Source: Ardenticatenales bacterium (GTDB lineage Bacteria > Chloroflexota > Anaerolineae > Promineifilales > Promineifilaceae). From it: 64,000 bases of DNA. The translations under genes were made by a program, and so were the position numbers. Below are positions 25,672 through 33,400 of the stretch, in pieces. The notes below the pieces were generated by a model. That model was not told the origin of the DNA, made no database searches, and saw only the letters and a program-made list of their open reading frames with translations. The DNA is taken from NCBI GenBank assembly GCA_020634575.1, contig JACKBM010000011.1, forward strand, positions 62,001-126,000. Direction: 5' to 3'. The stretch's first letter is position 1. Every line of letters begins with the position of its first letter.

Positions 25672-26787
25672 ATGGTTTTTCCGCCATGGATTTTGGGTTT
25701 GCTCCTGATCTGGTCAGTTGGCTGCACGGCGGCGCCGGAGCCGGCTGGCCGGGTCGTGGCGACCGGCTTGTTGAACCCCATTGGCCTGGCCCAATTGCCG
25801 GACGGTGGTCTGCTGGTGGCCGAGATGGGCACGGGGGCGGGCGATGACAGCGGCGGCGTGACGCTGCTGACGGCTGAGGGCGCGGCGGGCCGGCTGGTGA
25901 GTGGCCTGCCCAGCAGCCGTGACTCCGGCGACCTGGCCGGCGCCCCCCTGGTGGCCCTCTCGCCGGATAACCGCACCGTTTACCTCTCCTTTTTTAATGC
26001 CAATCAGCTTTACACCCTGCCACTGGGGCAGGCGCTATCGTTGCCGCAGACGCCGTTGACCATCACTGATCTGGCTGGGGCGATGGCGCCGCAGACAATT
26101 GACCGGCTGATTAATCCCTTTGACCTGGCCTTTGATCCGGCCGGTTCCCCTATCGTCACCGACGCCAGCATGAACGGGGTGGCCCGGCAAACGGAGGCAG
26201 GGCTGACCCATTTTCTCTACCTCTTTGACCGTCTGCCTGACCCAACCGACCCGACGCGCACCATCGATGCGGTGCCGACAGGTATCGCCAGGGTCGGGGA
26301 GGAATATTTTGTGACGTTGACGGGGGGCTGTCCGTTTCCGGCCGGTGGCGGTCAGCTTGTGGCCGTGGGCGGCGGCGCCCGGCCGCGGCTGGTGCTGGAC
26401 GGGCTCAACATGCCCATCGACGTGGCCCAGGACCGGAGCGGCGCGATCTGGGTGCTGGAGTTCGCCGAGTTTCGCGCTGGTGGGGATTGTTTTGCCGGCG
26501 GCGATTACCTACCCAACAGCGGTCGCTTGAGCCGGTTGGACGCGTCTGGCACGCTGCAACCGGTTGTCGTCGACCTGAACACGCCAGGGGCGTTTCTGCT
26601 GGCCCCGGATGGCACCATTTACATCAGCGAGGTGTTTACTGGTCGCGTCCTGGCCATCCAGCCACCGGCTGCTGAAGGGGCCTGGCCGATCAGCGTGGCC
26701 GGTCTGGCTGCCGATGGGGCAACGTTGGCGTTACCTTCCATCCCGATCGCGACCCTGACGCCATTGGGATCGACGCCGGAACGCTAG
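25672..26787 (+). CDS. ScyD/ScyE-like beta-propeller lipoprotein
   Basis: Encodes 371 residues from ATG 25672. The longer frame (from 25540) would cover the previous gene's end and the inverted repeat, and would bury the signal peptide. MVFPPWILGLLLIWSVGC is a clear lipoprotein signal (Cys18). The mature part has NHL/SMP-30-like blades: GLLNPIGLAQLPDGGLLVAEMG, ALSPDNRTVYLSFF, NPFDLAFDPAGSPIVTDA, MPIDVAQDRSGAIWVLEF and LAPDGTIYISEVFTGRV. Proteins named ScyD/ScyE have this pattern, but their activity is poorly known. Convergent with the kinase gene; the two stops overlap at 26784-26787. Confidence 0.82.
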   Translation: MVFPPWILGLLLIWSVGCTAAPEPAGRVVATGLLNPIGLAQLPDGGLLVAEMGTGAGDDSGGVTLLTAEGAAGRLVSGLPSSRDSGDLAGAPLVALSPDNRTVYLSFFNANQLYTLPLGQALSLPQTPLTITDLAGAMAPQTIDRLINPFDLAFDPAGSPIVTDASMNGVARQTEAGLTHFLYLFDRLPDPTDPTRTIDAVPTGIARVGEEYFVTLTGGCPFPAGGGQLVAVGGGARPRLVLDGLNMPIDVAQDRSGAIWVLEFAEFRAGGDCFAGGDYLPNSGRLSRLDASGTLQPVVVDLNTPGAFLLAPDGTIYISEVFTGRVLAIQPPAAEGAWPISVAGLAADGATLALPSIPIATLTPLGSTPER

Positions 26788-29700
26788 GCCAGCGCAGGCA
26801 GTGTCAGGTGGTCTACCAGCGCCAGGATCTCCCGATGTTCGGGTACATGCTGCAAAAACATCTGGCGCTTCTGGGCATCCTGGATACGGCCGGCGCCGGC
26901 CTGCAATAGCTGATGGGCCTGAGCCAGGATCTGCTCTTGCCGAGGATCATCCAAAAAGATGAGGCAATGGTAGAAAAGAAGATAATTTTCCAGTGGATGC
27001 TCAGCGCCGGCCAGCGCCGGATCGTCGGCCAGGCAGGCGAAAAGCCATTCCACCTGATCATCCACGGCTAAATTTTGGTTGAGCCGGGCCCAGACCAGCC
27101 CCAGGCGCGCCAGGAACAGGGATGGTCTGTGGTTGGCAGTTGTGCTCGCGGCCACTGCCTGCTCACCGTACATCTGGGCTTCGGCAAAGCGGCCCTGGCG
27201 GCCGCGCAGCAGGCAAAGATTGTTCAGGGTGCTGCATTCGGCAAAGCGATCCGCTATCTCCTGGGCGATGGCATACCCTTCGAGCAAGAAGGGTTCGGCC
27301 AGTGCATAAGCGCGTTGCGTCGAATGGAGCCGACCCAAATTGCTCAGGGTCAGGCTGACGCTGCGGCGGGCGCCGGCCTGGCGAGCCAGAGCCAGCGTGC
27401 GCGAATAATAATCCTCCGCGGCCCGGTAATCACCCAGGAGATAGGCGATAACTCCCAGATTATTTAGCGCGGCGATACTTTCATTGGGGGCGCCCAGTTG
27501 CTCGGCGATCTTGACTGTTTTGGTGTAATAGTTGCCAGCAACATCATATTGGCCACGGGTGTGGGCGGTGGCGCCGAGTCCACCCAGGGCCCGGCTCATG
27601 CCAACCAGGTAATTGGCACTGCTGGACACGCTGGCGCTGGCCGCAAACTGCTCGGCCGCTTCGTCGAAACGACCTTGATAAAAGGCGAGCAGGCCGAGGT
27701 TAACATGGATGCCGGCGATACCTTGTGGATCTGCCAATCTTTGATAATGGGCCAGGCTGGTATGCAGATGGCTCAAGGCTGCGTCATAGTCGCCCAGGCG
27801 AACCAGGACGGCCCCCCATCTTCCGTGGGCCGTGGCGATCTCTTTTAGCTGACCGGCCGGTTCAGCCAGGGCGATGATTTCCTGTGCCAGCTCGATGACC
27901 CTGGGATAGAACCCTTTATCTTCCGCCGCCCGCGCCTGACTCAATAAATTGCGAATGCGCAGCGGCGGGCTGAGGGGGAGCGCGTTCAGAGCTGTGAAGC
28001 CAGCCTTTTGGCCGGCTTCATCGCCGAGAAAATGATGGCTTTCTTCGCGCTGTAACAGGACATCAGCTCGCGCGGCCGGATCATCGGCCGGCAGCAACGC
28101 CAGGACCCGGTCAAATAGGGCAACTGCATCACGATGGGCGTAATTTTCGGCGGCATAGCGAGCGGCGCGTAGGGCGAAATGACATTCCTGGGCGGCGTTG
28201 CCGGCGGCTCGCCAATGGTGGGCAAGCTGGCTGGCGCGCTGCGCCTCCTCGCCATAGAGCGTCATCATTCCTTCGGCCACGGCCTCATGTAATTGTCGTC
28301 GGACAGGGGCAGACATCTCCCGCAAGACAGCTTCACGGAGCTTGTCATGGGCGAACTGCCATTCGTTCCGGTCTACGACCAGGACGGCGGCTTCGTGCCC
28401 TGCGGCCAGCCAATCAGCCAACGGGATCTCTGGCTGGAGAGCGCTGAGCAGGCGGGGATCGATCTGACGGCCGGCCACGGCCGCCAACTGCAAAAGGGGT
28501 TGGTAATGGTCGGGCAGGCGGCTCAGGCGACGCGCCAGGATCTGGCGCATGCCGCCGGTGAAGATGGTAGCGGGCAGAGCGATCTGGCCAATGCGGGCCA
28601 ATTGCCCGGCCTCTTCGGCCAGGGCCCGCATCACTTCCAGGGCAAAAAAGGTGTTGCCCTCGCTTTCTTTTTGTAGCAATGTCAGGATATCGGCCCGCCG
28701 GCCGGATGGCCCCAGGACTGATTGCGTGAGCAGGACCATTTCTGTGTTAGAAAGCCGGGGCAGGGGCAGATGGTGCCAGGCAGAAAGCTGCGCGGGCAAA
28801 TCGGGCTGCTCATCATCCCGGTAGCTGCCGATGATCATGAGCCGTTGTTGCGGCAGCAGCTGCTGTAGATAAGCCAGTGGCTCCAGGCTCTCGTCTACCC
28901 ATTGCAGATCTTCGAGGATGAGCAGCACCGGCCGCTCCTGCTGCTGAAAGAGCGCGCTGATGGTGGTGAGCAGGCGCTTCTGGCCGCTGACATCATTGAC
29001 AGGCGGGGCGGGTTGGACCGGCCGGTCGATGAGCTCGCCGATATCGGGAATCAGGCTGAGCAAGACGCCGGCCATCAGATCGTCTATGGCCGGTGTTGAC
29101 AAAATGAGGTGGCGCAACGGTTCGTCCCAGAGTGAGTACGGTCGGGCCGCGCCCTTGACCGCCTGGCCTTCCAGCACCACGCAGCCGGCGACCAGCGCCT
29201 TGGTGCGCAGTTCGCGAATCAACCGGGACTTACCCACACCACTTTCCCCCCCAATGAGCCACGCAGAGCCTTGCCCGGCCACTGCTTCAGCCAGCGCTGC
29301 GGATAGCTGCGCCAGCTCCGGCTGCCGGCCTACAAAGGTGGCTGCCTGTAGATAGCTTTCTCGAATCGCTTCATTCTCGGGCTGTGCGCTTTGCCCTAAC
29401 AGGCGAGCCAGTGCCTGCATCACGTCAGCCGGCCGGCCGTAGCGGTTTGTTGGCGATTTGCTCAGCAGACGGGCCAGTACGGGCTGAACTCGAGGATCGA
29501 CATCGCGCCAGTCAGGTTCGTCGTTAAAGACCCGGTCGACGAAGCGGAAATCAAAGGGTGCAAATGGATGGCGACCAGTAAGTTGCTGATAAAAAATAAC
29601 GCCCACGGCATACAGGTCGGCTGCTGGACTGTACATATCACCGGCTAATAGTTCAGGCGCCATGTAAAGCGGTGTGCCGCCGGTGACGTATTGTTGCACC

Positions 29701-30212
29701 TGTTCGTTGAGTGCCAGGCCAAAATCCAGAACGTAGAGGTCGTCACCGCTGATGAGCACATTGTCCGGTTTCAAATCCCGATGCAGGATGCCGCGCCGGT
29801 GCAAATAGTTGAGGGCCTGTAACAATTGCTGAATGTAGGCGACCTGTTGGCCGAAGGGTAGCTGGCTGGATTTCTGCAGAATGTTTTGGGCCGCCGGCAG
29901 GAAACGCATGGTGAAGAAAGGTGTTGCGCCGGCGTCAAAGCCGTAATCGAGGACGCTGATGATGTGGGGATGGCGCAGGCCGGCGAGGGTCTGGAACTCA
30001 TGGGCCAGGCTGAGCCGAAAGCTTTCATCAGAGCGGGACGCCCCGCCTGGCGGTAGCTGGATCTGTTTCAGGGCGACGATGTGGCCATTTAATCGATCCG
30101 TGGCGCGATAGACGGCGCCCATTCCGCCTGTGCCGACAAGCTCATGGAGCTGATAGCGGCTGTTGATAAGTCGTTTGTCTGACAATTCCGTTGCGGGTAG
30201 TGATGGCTGCAT
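26784..30212 (-). CDS. Serine/threonine kinase fused to AAA ATPase and TPR repeats
   Basis: Encodes 1142 residues. The kinase domain at 20-280 has GTGGMGAVY, the VALK lysine (Lys49), HRDLKPDN (144-151, Asp146), DFG (163-165) and APE. A predatory-type NTPase follows at about 295-650, with Walker A GGESGVGKSR and Walker B VLLILEDLQWVDE. The rest (about 680-1120) consists of TPR repeats (for example GRFDEAAEQFAAS, GQYDVAGNYYTKT, GDYRAAEDYYSRT). No membrane helix, so cytoplasmic, unlike PknB. The architecture resembles PknK and MalT-like signalling hubs. AAGG lies close before ATG 30212. Targets unknown. Confidence 0.92.
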   Translation of the reverse strand: MQPSLPATELSDKRLINSRYQLHELVGTGGMGAVYRATDRLNGHIVALKQIQLPPGGASRSDESFRLSLAHEFQTLAGLRHPHIISVLDYGFDAGATPFFTMRFLPAAQNILQKSSQLPFGQQVAYIQQLLQALNYLHRRGILHRDLKPDNVLISGDDLYVLDFGLALNEQVQQYVTGGTPLYMAPELLAGDMYSPAADLYAVGVIFYQQLTGRHPFAPFDFRFVDRVFNDEPDWRDVDPRVQPVLARLLSKSPTNRYGRPADVMQALARLLGQSAQPENEAIRESYLQAATFVGRQPELAQLSAALAEAVAGQGSAWLIGGESGVGKSRLIRELRTKALVAGCVVLEGQAVKGAARPYSLWDEPLRHLILSTPAIDDLMAGVLLSLIPDIGELIDRPVQPAPPVNDVSGQKRLLTTISALFQQQERPVLLILEDLQWVDESLEPLAYLQQLLPQQRLMIIGSYRDDEQPDLPAQLSAWHHLPLPRLSNTEMVLLTQSVLGPSGRRADILTLLQKESEGNTFFALEVMRALAEEAGQLARIGQIALPATIFTGGMRQILARRLSRLPDHYQPLLQLAAVAGRQIDPRLLSALQPEIPLADWLAAGHEAAVLVVDRNEWQFAHDKLREAVLREMSAPVRRQLHEAVAEGMMTLYGEEAQRASQLAHHWRAAGNAAQECHFALRAARYAAENYAHRDAVALFDRVLALLPADDPAARADVLLQREESHHFLGDEAGQKAGFTALNALPLSPPLRIRNLLSQARAAEDKGFYPRVIELAQEIIALAEPAGQLKEIATAHGRWGAVLVRLGDYDAALSHLHTSLAHYQRLADPQGIAGIHVNLGLLAFYQGRFDEAAEQFAASASVSSSANYLVGMSRALGGLGATAHTRGQYDVAGNYYTKTVKIAEQLGAPNESIAALNNLGVIAYLLGDYRAAEDYYSRTLALARQAGARRSVSLTLSNLGRLHSTQRAYALAEPFLLEGYAIAQEIADRFAECSTLNNLCLLRGRQGRFAEAQMYGEQAVAASTTANHRPSLFLARLGLVWARLNQNLAVDDQVEWLFACLADDPALAGAEHPLENYLLFYHCLIFLDDPRQEQILAQAHQLLQAGAGRIQDAQKRQMFLQHVPEHREILALVDHLTLPALA

Positions 30213-30301
30213 TTGCCTTCATTTTAAGGCAAGAGCGGCTTGTCCGAGGTCTGGCAACCTGGTAAATCTGGACTATCCGGCCGAGGGAAAAGATTTCGAC
30301 G

Positions 30302-30339
30302 GCAAGAAAAGAAAACGGGAGAGGTTTTACCCTCTCCCG
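30302..30339 (-). terminator. Rho-independent terminator of the multicopper oxidase gene
   Basis: On the minus strand GCGGGAGAGG and CCTCTCCCG form a perfect 9-bp stem (30331-30339 with 30316-30324) with a six-base loop, followed directly by TTTTCTTTTC (30302-30315). It lies about 90 bases after the oxidase stop and 90 bases before the kinase gene start, so it separates the two units. Confidence 0.85.
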
Positions 30340-30383
30340 CCACTGGTCGCGCCCAGGAAGCACCTGTTTGCGACCATTTCGGA

Positions 30384-30413
30384 CACAGGGCGAGTCAGGC
30401 GACTCGCCCTGTG
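30384..30413. other. Perfect 13-bp hairpin with AGGC loop
   Basis: CACAGGGCGAGTC (30384-30396) pairs without mismatch with GACTCGCCCTGTG (30401-30413), leaving a four-base loop. It stands 15 bases after the oxidase stop and before the terminator at 30302-30339. No T-tract follows, so it may protect the 3' end of the long message. Confidence 0.7.
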
Positions 30414-30427
30414 CGAAGCAAAGTCAG

Positions 30428-33400
30428 CTACGGAATATCAATGGCGTCCAGGTCCTGGCCACCCTGGGTGAGCCCGACCGCTGTGCCATCGAAGAACAAT
30501 GACCAGTTGCCATTGTCGTTCAATACGACATCTTCATCCTGAACCGGGCCAATGCCGAGCAGGGTGAGTTCTGTGGCGTTAAACGACAGATAGAAGGTGT
30601 TGGCGCCGACGTAAACCAGGCCATCGATGTCAGCCACCCCGGGCAAGCCCACCAGTGAAGCGTCAAAGACACGACTGAAACTGGTGCCGTCCCAGGCATA
30701 GATGTCAGCATCGTCGTATGGTCCGGCTACGCCAGGAATGGCACTGGTATTGCCACTACCCGAGGTCGAGAAGTAGAGAATACCAGCAACAACGTCCAGG
30801 GCGTCGATGTCATGGCCGGCGTTGACCAGACCATAAGCTGTACCGTCAAAGAAGACGGACCAGACGCCATTGTCGTAGTAAACGACATCCTCGTCTTCCA
30901 CAAGGCCCAGACCCGGCAGAGTGGTGTCGACCAGGAACGAGACGTAGAAGTGCGTGGCGTCGATGATCGCCATTCCGTCCACGTCCGCATTACCGGGCAG
31001 GCCTACTGCTGCCGCATCAACCAACCGGCCAAAGGCGCTGCCATTCCAGGCGTAGACATCGGCATCATCATAGGGGCCGACTACCCCTGGGATAGCGTTG
31101 GCATCGCCGGCGCCAACCATTGAGAAGTAGAGAGTTGGCACCACCGGTACGCTGGTGATGATGGTGGCTTCATTCGACAGAAGCGAGACACCATCAGCAT
31201 TAAAAGCATACACACGGTAGGTGTAGCTCGTGTCTGGCACGACCGTTGTGTCACTGTAGGCTGTCACATCCGCCAGGACGGAGGCCACCGGGGCAAAGTC
31301 CGTACAACCAGGTCCGGTACACCGTTCGATGGTGAAGCCCGTCTCGTTGTCCGCATTGTCAGCCCAACTCAGATCGACCTGCGTGGTTGAACCCAGCAAG
31401 GCAACCAACGTTGAGGGTGCGACCGGCGGGATTTGAATGATCCCGATGTCGATTGCATCCAGATCCTGGCCGTCAGTAACCAGACCCAGCGCCGTGCCAT
31501 CAAAGTAGAGTGACCAGTTGCCATTGTTGTTCAGGACAATATCCTCGTCCTGGACAGCACCGATACCAAACAGGGTCAACTGTGTTGCATTAAACGACAG
31601 GTAGAAGTTGTTGGCGCCCAGGTAGGCAAGGCCGTCGATATCTGCGGCCCCTGGCAGCCCGGCCACGGAGGCATCAAAGACGCGACTGAAATTTGTGCCA
31701 TCCCAGGCATAAATATCAGCATCGTCGTATGGGCCAGCCACACCCGGAACCGGATTGTTATTGCCGCCGCCGACTGTGGAGAAGTAGAGAATACCATCTA
31801 CCACATCCAGCGCATCGATATCCTGGCCCGCTGTGAGCAGACCAAAAGCCGTACCATCGAAGAAGACAGACCAGACCCCATTGTCGTAGTAAACGACATC
31901 TTCATCCTGTACCGTGCCCAGCCCGGGCAGGTCGGTATCGGGAATGAATGAGAGGTAGAAATGGTTCGCGTCGACGATGGCCATACCGTCTATATCTGCA
32001 CTGGCGAGGAGCCCAGCGGCCGAAGCATCAAAGGAGCGTCCAAACGCTGTGTTATCCCAGGCATAGATATCCGCATCGTCGTGAGGCGCGGGCACACCAG
32101 GGATTGCGTCCAGACCCAGAATGGAGAAGTAGACTCCTGGTGGGACCTGGATGGTCGTGGTGATGGTCACCTCATTGGATGGTAGAGAGTTGACGTTCGC
32201 ATTGAAGGCGAACACGCGATAGACGTACGTGGTATTAGCCGTTACCGAACTGTCACTGTAGGCGGTGACATCCGCGCCTACGCTGGCGATGGCGGCAAAG
32301 TCTGTGCAGCCCGCGCCCGTGCATCGTTCAATGGAGAAGCCAGTCTCATTGCCGGAATTGTCCGTCCAATTCAGGTCGACCTGGGTGTTGCCAACCAGTG
32401 TTGCGACCAGATTGGTCGGCGCAGTGATGATCTCGACGGCGACAGCCGCTGTGAACTCAGAGGCAATTGTCTTGGTCGGGAAGCTGGCGCCTTCGTTCAG
32501 ATTGGGATCGGAGTAATCCCAGGTATCGCCGACGACGTTGATGCCCTGAACCCGGTAGTAGAAGTTGCCCGAGAGCCCGGCCAGCGAATCAACAAAGGTT
32601 GTTTCGTCGGCGGCTATCGTGAAGCTTCGTATGCCGGTGGTGAAGGCGGCATCGGTGGCCCTTTCAATGACAAAGCCGGTTTCGTTGATCGAGTTATCCG
32701 TCCAGGTGAGGGTGACCATATCGCCGGCCAGGGCCAGCGCCAGGTCTGTTGGCGCTGGTGGCGCCACGCCCACAACCTGTGGTCGCATCATATCCATCTC
32801 TTCATGGCTGAGGATGTGGCAATGCCAGACATATTCCCAGCCGAAGTTGATGTAGTGGTTGATGATGTCGATCGGTTCGCCATTGGGCGCAAAGGCGAAG
32901 ATGGGCAGGCCCATTGCCTCCTGCGCCGTGGTATTGGCGATGTAGGCGCCTTCCGGCATGGACGGATCGAGGAGGCGGACGCTGTTGGGAATTTCAAAGG
33001 GGAAGTGCGGAATGATTGGCCGCACCGCCACGATGGTATCCTCCAGCGGACTCACCCGAATGGTGTCCTTCCAGCCCAACTCGTTGGGATCTGGTTTGCG
33101 TACAATGCCATCCCAGCCAACCCGGTTAATCAACTGGACATCATACAGATGCCAGTGGACTGGATGGGTGTCGACGCCATTGTGGGTGATCTTCCAGATC
33201 TGGGTACCGTCATCAGCCACGGCGATGGGGGTCACCTCCAGATTGAAGTCACCACCACCAACTTCAACGCCATCGAGCACTTCGGTTGGCGGATTGACGT
33301 AGCCCATCAGAATCATGTTCTGCAGGCCGGCTTGTGGATTGGGTGTTTCCACGCCCATGAAGCCGCTCATGCGCCCATACATGTGGCCAAAGGCTTCGCC

